NCBI GenBank assembly: GCA_023662705.1
Contig: JAMPIM010000016.1
Coordinates: 1-7,332, forward strand
Length of the DNA: 7,332 nucleotides
Direction of reading: 5' to 3'
DNA from: Candidatus Gastranaerophilales bacterium
GTDB lineage: Bacteria; Cyanobacteriota; Vampirovibrionia; Gastranaerophilales; Gastranaerophilaceae
Each line of letters opens with the position of its first letter. Position 1 is the stretch's first letter. Position numbers and translations under genes: made by a program. Under the pieces are notes generated by a model that worked only from the letters and a program-made list of their open reading frames with translations, had not been told where the DNA came from and did no database searches. Positions 1-6,468 of this stretch are shown in pieces.

Positions 1-6
1 TTTATT

Positions 7-1275
7 CTAGCAAACTGCTGTTGCAGTTAATGACTTTTTTAAGGTTTCAACCTTATCTAAGTTTTCCCAAGGTACAACTAAATCAGTACGTCCTAAGTGA
101 CCGTAAGCAGCAAGTCTCTGGTAGAATTTACCGCCGTTTTTAGCAGGTAAGTTTCTTAAATCAAAATCTTTGATAATAGCTGCTGGTCTAAGGTCGAAGT
201 TAGCACGAACTAAATCAGAGATTTCATCATCTGAAATTCTTCCTGTACCAAATGTATCAACGAAGATTGAAACAGGTTCTGCAACACCGATAGCATAAGC
301 TAATTCGATTTCGCACTTGTCAGCAAGTCCTGCTGCAACAATGTTTTTAGCAACATATCTAGCTGCATAAGCTGCTGATCTGTCAACTTTTGTAGGATCT
401 TTGCCGGAGAATGCTCCACCGCCGTGACGAGAGTATCCGCCGTAAGTGTCAACGATAATTTTTCTACCTGTTAAACCTGAATCACCTTGAGGTCCGCCAA
501 CAACGAAACGTCCTGATGGATTGATAAGAATGATTGTTTCAGAATCTAACTTGATTTGTTCTGTTTCAAAAACGTAATCGATAACGTGTTTTTTCAAGTC
601 TCTGTTAATAATTTCTTGAACTTTTGAGTTATCTGTTTCACCATTAATTTCTGCTGAGTGTTGGGTTGAAAGCAATACTGTATGGATTCTTGAAGGTTTG
701 CCGTCAACATATTCAACAGTTACTTGAGATTTTCCGTCAGGTCTTAAGTAGCTAAGAAGTCCTTCTTTTCTAACTTGAGCTAATCTGAAAGAAAGTTTGT
801 GAGCCAAGCTGATTGGCAATGGCATTAATTCAGGTGTTTCGTTACAAGCATAACCAAACATAATACCTTGGTCGCCAGCACCTAAGTTTTCTGTTTCAGA
901 TTTAGATGTATCAGCGTTTTCGCTTCTTGTTTCAAGAGCTTTGTTTACACCGCCTGCGATATCGCAAGATTGCTCATCGATACTAGTAAGAACTGCACAT
1001 GTATTGCAATCGAAACCGCCACCTGAAGTTCCTTCGTAACCGATGTTTTTAACTGTATCTCTAACTACTTGCGGAATATCAACATAGCAGTTTGATGTAA
1101 TTTCACCGCAAACAAGAACCATACCTGTTGTAGCAGTAGTTTCAGCCGCTACACGTGAGCTTGGGTCTTTTGTTAAGAATTCGTCTAAAATTGCGTCAGA
1201 AATCTGATCGCATACTTTGTCGGGGTGTCCCTCTGTTACTGATTCAGAGGTAAACAAAAATTTTTTTGATGTCAT
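7..1275 (-). CDS. metK: S-adenosylmethionine synthetase (methionine adenosyltransferase)
   Basis: Cytoplasmic enzyme making S-adenosylmethionine from methionine and ATP, releasing phosphate and pyrophosphate; it supplies the cell's methyl donor. The 422-residue product is full length, slightly longer than the roughly 385-400 residues of many bacterial enzymes. Visible motifs are GHPDK (residues 16-20, ATP and methionine binding), GAGDQG (132-137, family signature 1) and GGGAFSGKDPTKVDRS (285-300, signature 2, phosphate-binding). The extra length includes the stretch at about 99-131 before signature 1, which resembles cyanobacterial-type MetK (from memory). The start is chosen because AAGGAG (1290-1285) lies 9 nt upstream of this ATG; another ATG at 1282-1280 is out of frame. 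The gene ends in TAG. It has its own promoter and a possibly structured leader (separate entries), so it appears to be transcribed alone. The family assignment is certain. Confidence 0.98.
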   Translation of the reverse strand: MTSKKFLFTSESVTEGHPDKVCDQISDAILDEFLTKDPSSRVAAETTATTGMVLVCGEITSNCYVDIPQVVRDTVKNIGYEGTSGGGFDCNTCAVLTSIDEQSCDIAGGVNKALETRSENADTSKSETENLGAGDQGIMFGYACNETPELMPLPISLAHKLSFRLAQVRKEGLLSYLRPDGKSQVTVEYVDGKPSRIHTVLLSTQHSAEINGETDNSKVQEIINRDLKKHVIDYVFETEQIKLDSETIILINPSGRFVVGGPQGDSGLTGRKIIVDTYGGYSRHGGGAFSGKDPTKVDRSAAYAARYVAKNIVAAGLADKCEIELAYAIGVAEPVSIFVDTFGTGRISDDEISDLVRANFDLRPAAIIKDFDLRNLPAKNGGKFYQRLAAYGHLGRTDLVVPWENLDKVETLKKSLTATAVC

Positions 1276-1339
1276 TTTTCATTACTCCTTAATTTATATA
1301 CTACCGGTAAGGTTTTTAATTCCGACCCGGTTACACATT
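1276..1339 (-). promoter_or_regulatory. metK 5' leader, possible SD-sequestering H-type pseudoknot
   Basis: This is the predicted untranslated leader between the inferred transcription start (about 1339) and the metK ATG. Seen directly: ACCGG (1331-1327) is complementary to CCGGT (1307-1303), and CCTTA (1312-1308), in the loop and immediately 5' of CCGGT, is complementary to TAAGG (1291-1287), which is part of the Shine-Dalgarno. The order is stem 1a, 14-nt loop, stem 2a, no linker, stem 1b, 11-nt A/U-rich loop, stem 2b. That is the topology of an H-type pseudoknot that would hide the ribosome site. SAM-II, SAM-V and SAM/SAH riboswitches use this general fold in methionine and SAM genes, but I cannot match this sequence to any of their consensus cores. 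Both stems are only 5 bp, and a competing CCG-GGT-CGG hairpin (1330-1322) exists, so this is a hypothesis. Confidence 0.35.
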
Positions 1340-1345
1340 AGCAAC

Positions 1346-1374
1346 ATTGTAGTACGGGGGTAAATAAAAAGCAA
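1346..1374 (-). promoter_or_regulatory. metK promoter (sigma-70 type)
   Basis: Minus-strand TTGCTT (1374-1369) as -35 and TACAAT (1351-1346) as -10 are separated by exactly 17 nt, each close to the housekeeping consensus. The predicted start is near 1339, giving a leader of about 64 nt. Upstream of it, the stretch from here to the lipoprotein stop (1375-1488) shows no gene and no convincing terminator hairpin. Confidence 0.75.
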
Positions 1375-1488
1375 GTGTTATGATTCCGCGATTAAAAAAG
1401 TAGTGTGCGTTATTTGACGTGTCCTGTTTGCTAGTACCCTTTCTTAGATGAGAGTTCCTGAAGAGACAATGTGTAAATCTGTCACCAT

Positions 1489-1929
1489 CTATTGTGCATT
1501 ATTTTTTAAACTATCAGCATAGGCTTTAATTGCTTCATCTACATTTGCTTCTTTTGCAAGATACTCAGCTTTATCACGTTTTACTGTTAGTAAAGTCGCT
1601 TTGTATGCGTCTGTTATATCTTTTGAACTCACATACTTTCTATATGTATCTTTATTAGGATTGTTTACAAATTCTGTAGAATCTGCTATTTCTTGCTTAC
1701 GATTCTCCTGTAGACCGCTTTTGAATATATCAATAGCGTGGTCATAATCGTATTCTTTAACAAGATTAAGACTTTCCATCATTCTCAAATCTGATAAGGA
1801 TTGTATTGCTTCTACTTCTGGAGTGGTAGTTGTTTTTTCGGTCTTATTATTACAAGCGGTTAAAGCCCCGCCCGCGATAGTCAATGCAGCAACTGATCCC
1901 AATGCAATTTTTCTGATTCCTAAATTCAT
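1489..1929 (-). CDS. small predicted lipoprotein of unknown function
   Basis: A 146-residue protein I do not recognise. It begins with a basic n-region (R6, K7) and a hydrophobic stretch (about 8-25) ending in the lipobox LTAC (23-26). It should therefore be lipidated on Cys26 and anchored to a membrane as a mature protein of 121 residues. A Thr/Lys-rich linker follows (28-36), then an apparently all-helical domain. Two segments, EYDYDHAIDIFKSGL (59-73) and EANVDEAIKAYADSL (127-141), have the alternating pattern of TPR-like helices, but two degenerate copies are too few to call a TPR protein. The start is placed at 1929 because AAGGAG (1941-1936) lies 6 nt upstream; an in-frame ATG at 1953 would put that ribosome site inside the gene. 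It ends in TAG. Export and lipidation are inferred from sequence; the role is unknown. Confidence 0.8.
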   Translation of the reverse strand: MNLGIRKIALGSVAALTIAGGALTACNNKTEKTTTTPEVEAIQSLSDLRMMESLNLVKEYDYDHAIDIFKSGLQENRKQEIADSTEFVNNPNKDTYRKYVSSKDITDAYKATLLTVKRDKAEYLAKEANVDEAIKAYADSLKNNAQ

Positions 1930-1953
1930 GATATTCTCCTTTATTTTGTACAC

Positions 1954-1993
1954 ACTATAAATTTTCTAAATTAATGGAATTGCTTTTTTTTTT
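1954..1993 (-). promoter_or_regulatory. possible promoter of the lipoprotein gene
   Basis: On the minus strand TATAGT (1959-1954) is a fair -10 box, 12 nt upstream of the lipoprotein AAGGAG. No good -35 hexamer stands 16-18 nt upstream; only weak AT-rich sequence is there. A run of ten A residues (1993-1984) further upstream could act as an UP-element-like tract. A poor -35 would fit an activator-dependent promoter, and the palindrome at 1997-2016 is centred about 59-60 nt upstream of the predicted start. Confidence 0.4.
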
Positions 1994-1996
1994 GAG

Positions 1997-2016
1997 TTGT
2001 AACAACATTGTTACAA
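1997..2016. repeat. 20-bp palindrome, candidate operator
   Basis: Perfect inverted repeat TTGTAACAA-CA-TTGTTACAA with 9-bp arms and a 2-bp centre. It lies between the leuS terminator, sharing its last two T-tract bases, and the A-tract ahead of the lipoprotein promoter. A near-zero spacer makes a dimeric DNA-binding protein site more natural than an RNA hairpin, and on the minus strand no T-run follows, so it is not itself an intrinsic terminator. The half-sites match neither the CRP (TGTGA-N6-TCACA) nor the NtcA (GTA-N8-TAC) spacing. The cognate regulator is unknown. Confidence 0.55.
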
Positions 2017-2039
2017 AAAAGAGCCCGAAGGCTCTTTTT
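2015..2039 (-). terminator. leuS intrinsic terminator
   Basis: On the minus strand GAGCC (2034-2030), loop TTCG (2029-2026) and GGCTC (2025-2021) are followed by six T (2020-2015). The A residues before the stem (2039-2035) can pair with the first five T. The C(UUCG)G tetraloop is exceptionally stable in RNA. The hairpin starts within the last bases of the leuS stop codon, so termination is immediate. The sequence is nearly symmetrical and could also stop plus-strand transcription. Confidence 0.93.
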
Positions 2040-4515
2040 ATTTTACAACGATATTAACCAGTTTTTTCGGAACTACAATTACTTTAACTATTGTTTTTCC
2101 ATCGGTTAATTCTTTTACTTTAGCACTCGATAAAGCAAGTTCTTGCAACTCGTCATTGCTTGCTCCTTCATCAGCTTCAAGTTTATCTTTAACTTTGCCG
2201 TTCACCTGAACTACAAGAGTGATTTTGCTTGCCTTAGCAAGGTTTTCATCCCATTCGCACCAAGGTGCATCATGAATTGAACCCTCGAAACCAAGTTCTG
2301 TCCAGATTTCTTCTGACATGTGAACTGTTACAGGTGACATTAATTTTATTAATGAGATTACAGCAAAGCTGAATACATTTTTATCTTCTTCTGTCCATTC
2401 AGAAACACTGTTGCGCCAATCGTAGATTGCGTTAGTAAGTTCTCTGTATTTAGAAATAACAGTGTTGAACTGGAAGTCATTAGAAATGTCGTTTGTAATT
2501 CCTTTAATCATAATATGGACTAAACGTACCAAATCGTCATTCTTGCGGCTTAGAGGGAACTCAAGTTTATAATCTTTGTTAATAAACTCAATATTTTCGC
2601 TTACAAGTCTCCAAACTCTGTTTAAGAACTTGTAACAGCCTTCTACACCTGCATCAGACCAGTCAAAGTCACGTGCCGGAGGTGAATCTGAAAGAATGAA
2701 TAATCTTGCAGTATCTGCTCCATAGTTTTCAAATATTTCATCAGGGTCTACTGTATTACCCTTAGATTTTGACATTTTAGAGCCGTCTTTTAATACCATA
2801 CCTTGTGTTAAAAGGTTTTTGAACGGTTCATCAAAGCTCAATAGACCTAAATCCTTAAGGGCTTTAGTAAAGAATCTTGAATATAGCAAGTGTAAGATTG
2901 CGTGCTCAATACCGCCAACGTATTGGTCTACAGGCAGCCATTTGTCTACAAGTGTTTTTGCAAACGGTAATTCTGAATTTTTAGCATCTGAAAATCTTAA
3001 GTAATACCAGCTTGAGCAAACAAATGTATCCATTGTATCCATTTCGCGTCTTGCTTTTCCGCCGCAAATCGGGCAGGTTGTTTCAGCAAAAGTTGGAGAT
3101 GTTGTAATAGGTGATTTACCAACTACTGAAAAATCAACATCTTTTGGCAACATTACAGGAAGATTTTCTTCTTTTTCTGGAACGATTCCGCACTTGTCGC
3201 AATAAACAACAGGGATTGGAGCTCCCCAGTATCTTTGACGTGAAATCAACCAGTCACGAAGTCTGTATTGGGTTTTAAATTCACCAAACCCTTCATCAAC
3301 AGCTTTTTGAGTAATAGCTTTTTTAGCTTCGGTATTTTTCATACCATTGAATTCGTTTGAATTAACAAGTACCCCTTCTTCTGTATAAGCTGACTCTGAA
3401 CAATCAGAAGGGTTTTCAGGGTTCTGAATAACAACCTTCAGCGGCATATTATATTTCTTAGCGAAAGCATAATCTCTTTCGTCATGTGTAGGAACTGCCA
3501 TAACAGCGCCTGTTCCATATTCAACAAGAGCGTAATCTGCTGTCCACAACGGGAATTCTTCTCCTGTGAACGGGTTGATACAGTGAGTACCCAGAGGTAC
3601 ACCTGTTTTTTCTCTATCAGTAGAAAGTCTTTCGATTTCAGTTAATTTACGAGCATTAGCTCTATATTCTTCAACTGCATCTTTATTATCAGGAGTTGTC
3701 AGCTTTTCAATATCTTTGTATTCAGGAGCTACAACAAGGTAAGTAATACCATGCACGGTGTCAGGTCTTGTTGTGTAAACAGGAACTTCAAGCCCTTCAA
3801 CTTCTTTAACTTTGAATCTGAAAATAGCACCTTGTGATTTTCCAATCCAGTTAGCCTGCATTGTTTTAACATTATCGCCCCATCCGTCAAGGAGTTTGAG
3901 GTCATCTAATAATCTTTCAGCATAATCTGTAATCTTGAAAAACCATTGAGAAAGATATTTCTTTTCTACTACGTTGTCACATCTCCAGCACTTGCCGTCT
4001 ATTACCTGCTCGTTTGCAAGAACGGTTCCGCATTCTTCACACCAGTTAACAGCTGCTTCTTTTTTGTAAGCTAAGCCTTTTTTGTAAAGCTGTAAGAATA
4101 ACCACTGTGTCCATTTGTAATAATCTGGTTTGCAAGTAGTTACTTCTCTTTTCCAATCATAAGACAAACCAAGCATTTTTAGCTGTTTTGTCATATAAGC
4201 AATGTTTTCATCAGTCCATGTTTCAGGGTTTGCGCCATGCTTCATAGCTGCGTTTTCAGCAGGAAGTCCGAAACTGTCCCAGCCCATTGGATGAAGTACG
4301 TTATACCCTTGAGCTTTTTTAAATCTTGCAATTACGTCTGTAATTGTGTAGTTTCTAACGTGTCCCATGTGCAGTTTTCCTGATGGATACGGGAACATTG
4401 ATAATGCGAAATACTTAGGTTTATCACTATCATCAGGTGTATTGAATACATCTTCTGCTTCCCATTTAGCCAGCCATTTTTTTTCTATTTCCTGCGGAAA
4501 ATATCCCTGTTTCAT
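2038..4515 (-). CDS. leuS: leucyl-tRNA synthetase
   Basis: Class Ia aminoacyl-tRNA synthetase charging tRNA-Leu with leucine in the cytoplasm. The full-length 825-residue protein shows the HIGH-type motif HMGH (49-52) and KMSKS (580-584) of the Rossmann catalytic core. The CP1 editing domain (about 228-417) carries TTRPDT (248-253) and THDERD (343-348), with the aspartate needed for hydrolysing mischarged tRNA. Two zinc sites are visible: C159/C162 with C176/C179, and C439/C442 with C481/C484. The anticodon-binding helical domain follows (about 655-760), and the usual C-terminal domain ends the protein. GGAGG (4526-4522) sits 6 nt before the ATG, fixing the start. An oddity is His255 in PDTVHG, where Phe, Tyr or Met is more usual. 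The gene is monocistronic: its own promoter on one side, a strong terminator abutting its TAA on the other. It is divergent from the exported-protein gene. Confidence 0.98.
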   Translation of the reverse strand: MKQGYFPQEIEKKWLAKWEAEDVFNTPDDSDKPKYFALSMFPYPSGKLHMGHVRNYTITDVIARFKKAQGYNVLHPMGWDSFGLPAENAAMKHGANPETWTDENIAYMTKQLKMLGLSYDWKREVTTCKPDYYKWTQWLFLQLYKKGLAYKKEAAVNWCEECGTVLANEQVIDGKCWRCDNVVEKKYLSQWFFKITDYAERLLDDLKLLDGWGDNVKTMQANWIGKSQGAIFRFKVKEVEGLEVPVYTTRPDTVHGITYLVVAPEYKDIEKLTTPDNKDAVEEYRANARKLTEIERLSTDREKTGVPLGTHCINPFTGEEFPLWTADYALVEYGTGAVMAVPTHDERDYAFAKKYNMPLKVVIQNPENPSDCSESAYTEEGVLVNSNEFNGMKNTEAKKAITQKAVDEGFGEFKTQYRLRDWLISRQRYWGAPIPVVYCDKCGIVPEKEENLPVMLPKDVDFSVVGKSPITTSPTFAETTCPICGGKARREMDTMDTFVCSSWYYLRFSDAKNSELPFAKTLVDKWLPVDQYVGGIEHAILHLLYSRFFTKALKDLGLLSFDEPFKNLLTQGMVLKDGSKMSKSKGNTVDPDEIFENYGADTARLFILSDSPPARDFDWSDAGVEGCYKFLNRVWRLVSENIEFINKDYKLEFPLSRKNDDLVRLVHIMIKGITNDISNDFQFNTVISKYRELTNAIYDWRNSVSEWTEEDKNVFSFAVISLIKLMSPVTVHMSEEIWTELGFEGSIHDAPWCEWDENLAKASKITLVVQVNGKVKDKLEADEGASNDELQELALSSAKVKELTDGKTIVKVIVVPKKLVNIVVK

Positions 4516-4540
4516 TAGCTTCCTCCATTATTTTAAGATT

Positions 4541-4549
4541 ATTTTAGCA
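4541..4549 (-). promoter_or_regulatory. leuS extended -10 promoter
   Basis: Minus-strand TGCTAAAAT (4549-4541) is an extended -10 element (TG, one base, TAAAAT). No strong -35 is evident, as is common for extended -10 promoters. The predicted start is near 4534, giving a leader of only about 19 nt, which leaves no space for a T-box or other leucine-sensing leader. It lies in the 88-bp divergent spacer 4516-4603. Confidence 0.5.
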
Positions 4550-4591
4550 CAAAAATACTCATGTAGAGCTTTTCTTATTAAAAATAATTAT

Positions 4592-4597
4592 TATAAT
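4592..4597 (+). promoter_or_regulatory. -10 box of the exported-protein gene, leaderless geometry
   Basis: A perfect TATAAT lies 6 nt before the A of the ATG at 4604, so the predicted transcription start falls at or next to the start codon. The -35 region is weak (TTTTCT at 4570-4575, 16-nt spacing). An overlapping TATAAT on the other strand (4595-4590) shows how AT-rich the spacer is, so chance resemblance is possible. Confidence 0.5.
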
Positions 4598-4603
4598 AGA
4601 TAT

Positions 4604-5089
4604 ATGAAGAAATTATTTATTTTGTTTTTTGCATTTTTTTTCGCTTGTACGGTACATGCAGAAGTCTTAGAAGCAGGTGTTTCAATAGAAGAAGTTCCAA
4701 AAGCTTTGTATGGCGGATGGCGGATAACTGCTCATCTTGATACAACAAATGCGCATTCATCGTTCAAACCTCAAAGTCTTGATTTTTGGACCCTATCACG
4801 CGTTGGTGATTCTATAACACTTGATAATCCTTATAGCGGTGCTAATACAACAATATCTGTTAAAACAGTTGAAGGGAATTTGGTAGTTTTTTCTAAACAA
4901 ACTCCTTATGACAACAACAAAGTTCTAACAGATATTGTAACAATTCGTCTAAATGAAGACTCATTTACGGGTATCAATGACTTAAAGCTTGAAACATTCT
5001 CCTTAATTGATAAGCATTTGATGAAAACTGAAACAGCAAAATATGTTATCAAAGGTGAGAAAATTTCAGGAGATAGTATATTACCCTAG
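4604..5089 (+). CDS. small exported protein of unknown function
   Basis: The only plus-strand gene: 161 residues that I do not recognise. It begins with a classic signal peptide: MKK, then a Phe/Leu-rich core (4-14), then VHA (17-19), giving likely signal-peptidase-I cleavage after Ala19 and a mature protein of 142 residues. Cys15 is not in a good lipobox. The mature part looks beta-rich, with LYGGWRI (35-41), NPYSGANTTISV (75-86) and a closing YVIKGEKISG (147-156). The Gly-x-Trp near the start followed by repeated strands recalls small calycin/lipocalin-like barrels, but this is only an impression. The reading frame stays open upstream to 4367 inside leuS antisense; 4604 is preferred because the signal peptide begins there. 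No Shine-Dalgarno is present. The gene ends in TAG, shared with the rubredoxin stop in one CTAG. Confidence 0.78.
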   Translation: MKKLFILFFAFFFACTVHAEVLEAGVSIEEVPKALYGGWRITAHLDTTNAHSSFKPQSLDFWTLSRVGDSITLDNPYSGANTTISVKTVEGNLVVFSKQTPYDNNKVLTDIVTIRLNEDSFTGINDLKLETFSLIDKHLMKTETAKYVIKGEKISGDSILP

Positions 5090-5247
5090 CAGCCTTCGGT
5101 AAACATGTCTTTGCCTACTGAACAAAGCGGGCAAACCCAATCTTCAGGTAAGTCTAAGAAATCAGTTCCCGGTTGGACACCGTTATCAGGATCACCTTTT
5201 TCAGGGTCATAAACATAGTGACAAACTTCGCATACGTATCTTTGCAT
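5086..5247 (-). CDS. rubredoxin
   Basis: A 53-residue iron protein carrying single electrons, most likely to the FprA encoded just upstream. The Fe(SCys)4 ligands are C6/C9 and C39/C42. YDP (13-15), the DNGVQPGT loop (21-28), DLPEDWVCPLC (32-42) and VGKDMF (44-49) are typical of rubredoxins. Unusually, the conserved glycine after each CxxC is replaced: His10 instead of CG in the first loop and Ser43 in the second. The start at 5247 is chosen because AGGAGG (5261-5256) lies 8 nt upstream and MQRYVC is the normal family start; an in-frame ATG at 5271 would place the ribosome site within the gene. It begins 28 nt after the fprA stop, so it is the last gene of the operon. Its TAG overlaps the stop of the convergent gene and no terminator follows. 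Confidence 0.95.
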   Translation of the reverse strand: MQRYVCEVCHYVYDPEKGDPDNGVQPGTDFLDLPEDWVCPLCSVGKDMFTEGC

Positions 5248-5275
5248 AATTATTTCCTCCTTTTTCTTCATTAAA

Positions 5276-6466
5276 CTATAAGCCCAAAGATTTTACTATT
5301 GTATTTACAACATTATCCAATTCGGCAATTTGTTCTTCTTTAAGCGTTGATTTAATGCAGAAATTATCGCTTAAGAATTCTGAACCTTTTAGTTTTTCCA
5401 GCTCTGCTCGCATTAAGCTGCCGCAAGTTGCAGCCCACGAACCGTTTTCAATTAGAAAATATTTTCTGTTTTGAAGATTATGTGATACAAGATGGTTTAT
5501 AAATGTATCAACGGATTCAAATATGCCTGTATTATAAGTAGTTGAGCCTAATACAATATGCGAATACTTAAACGCTTCCGCTAATACTCTTGAATGGTCA
5601 GCGTAAGACATGTTAAACATTTTAATATTCTTCACTCCTTTATCAGCAAGTTTTCCTGCTAAAATTTCAAGAGTATTTTCTGTGCCGCCATAAACAGATG
5701 AGTATGCGATTAGAACTCCATTTTCTTCCGGTTCGTAAGCTGACCATTTCCCATATTTTTCTAATATTAAATCAATATGGTTCTTAATCATTAGACCATG
5801 AAGCGGACAAATTGTCTGAATATCAAGTGCTGCGGTCTTTTTAAGAAGCATTTGAACCTGCATTCCGTATTTGCCGACAATATTCGTGTAATAACGTCTG
5901 TATTCATCTAAATTGAGCTCATTATCTATTAGGTTTCCGTTGATTGCTCCAAAAGAACCAAAGGCATCAGCAGAGAATAGTGTTTTAGATTTCTTATCAT
6001 AAGTTACCATAACCTCTGGCCAATGCACCATCGGAGCAAGTATAAATTGAAGTTCATGAGAGCCTGTATTTAATGTATCGCCTTCTTTTACAATAATTGA
6101 ACGTCCCTGTAGATCTAAATCAAAAAATTGTTTAATCATCTGTTGTGCTTTTGCAGTGCAAACAATTTTTGTTTCGGGATATTTTTCCATCACACATTCA
6201 ATTAATGAGGCGTGATCAGGTTCCATGTGATGAACAACCAAATAATCTAATGGTTTACCTTCCAATGCAGCTTTTAGGTTTTCAAAAAATTGAATATCAC
6301 AAGATTTATCAACTGTGTCAAAAAGTACTGTTTTTTCATCTTTTAATAAATATGAGTTATATGACATTCCATCAGGAACTTTATAAGCGCTTTCAAAAAG
6401 TGAAAGTCTTCTGTCAGAGCATCCTATATAAACTAAATCATCAGTAATTTTTCTAACATTATGCAT
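5276..6466 (-). CDS. fprA: class A flavodiiron protein (O2/NO reductase)
   Basis: Soluble cytoplasmic enzyme of anaerobes that reduces O2 to water and/or NO to N2O, normally with electrons from rubredoxin. The 396-residue product has the two-domain class A layout without C-terminal extensions. The metallo-beta-lactamase-like domain (about 1-245) carries all the diiron ligands: H80, E82, D84 and H85 in HHMEPDH, H148 in MVHWPE, D167 in SADAFG and H223 in PLHG. The flavodoxin domain (about 250-396) starts with IAYSSVYGGTENT (253-265), the FMN phosphate loop, followed by GSTTYNTGIF and NGSWAA loops. The ATG is 2 nt after the hpt stop, with GAGG (6477-6474) inside the hpt end, suggesting translational coupling. 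Rubredoxin follows directly, giving an enzyme-donor pair. Whether O2 or NO is preferred cannot be read from the sequence. Confidence 0.96.
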   Translation of the reverse strand: MHNVRKITDDLVYIGCSDRRLSLFESAYKVPDGMSYNSYLLKDEKTVLFDTVDKSCDIQFFENLKAALEGKPLDYLVVHHMEPDHASLIECVMEKYPETKIVCTAKAQQMIKQFFDLDLQGRSIIVKEGDTLNTGSHELQFILAPMVHWPEVMVTYDKKSKTLFSADAFGSFGAINGNLIDNELNLDEYRRYYTNIVGKYGMQVQMLLKKTAALDIQTICPLHGLMIKNHIDLILEKYGKWSAYEPEENGVLIAYSSVYGGTENTLEILAGKLADKGVKNIKMFNMSYADHSRVLAEAFKYSHIVLGSTTYNTGIFESVDTFINHLVSHNLQNRKYFLIENGSWAATCGSLMRAELEKLKGSEFLSDNFCIKSTLKEEQIAELDNVVNTIVKSLGL

Positions 6467-6468
6467 AT

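Noticed and set aside
1342..1350. CAACATTGT shared between the metK promoter and the palindrome at 1997-2016
   Set aside because: Only nine AT-rich bases match and the inverted second arm is missing at metK; chance explains it.
1276..1488. Classical SAM-I (S-box) riboswitch before metK
   Set aside because: The predicted transcript leader is only about 64 nt and has no four-way junction or S-box conserved blocks; only a compact pseudoknot is possible.
1375..1488. Terminator for the lipoprotein gene or a small RNA in the spacer
   Set aside because: There is a T6 run (minus strand, near 1400) but no stem of more than 3-4 bp before it, and no convincing promoter-terminator pair for an sRNA.
1930..1953. 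Longer lipoprotein start at 1953
   Set aside because: The in-frame extension contains the AAGGAG of the better start at 1929 and would add residues before the basic n-region.
2819..3004. 61-codon open frame on the plus strand
   Set aside because: It lies entirely antisense to the catalytic region of leuS; the peptide has no family features and no ribosome site was seen.
4367..4603. 79-codon upstream extension of the plus-strand exported protein
   Set aside because: It overlaps the leuS 5' end antisense and runs through the divergent promoter region; the signal peptide begins at 4604.
5248..5271. Longer rubredoxin start at 5271
   Set aside because: The extra codons contain the AGGAGG ribosome site for the start at 5247, and rubredoxins normally begin as MxxYxC.
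6145..6447. 100-codon open frame on the plus strand
   Set aside because: It is antisense to the conserved diiron domain of fprA; composition and lack of any motif mark it as a shadow.
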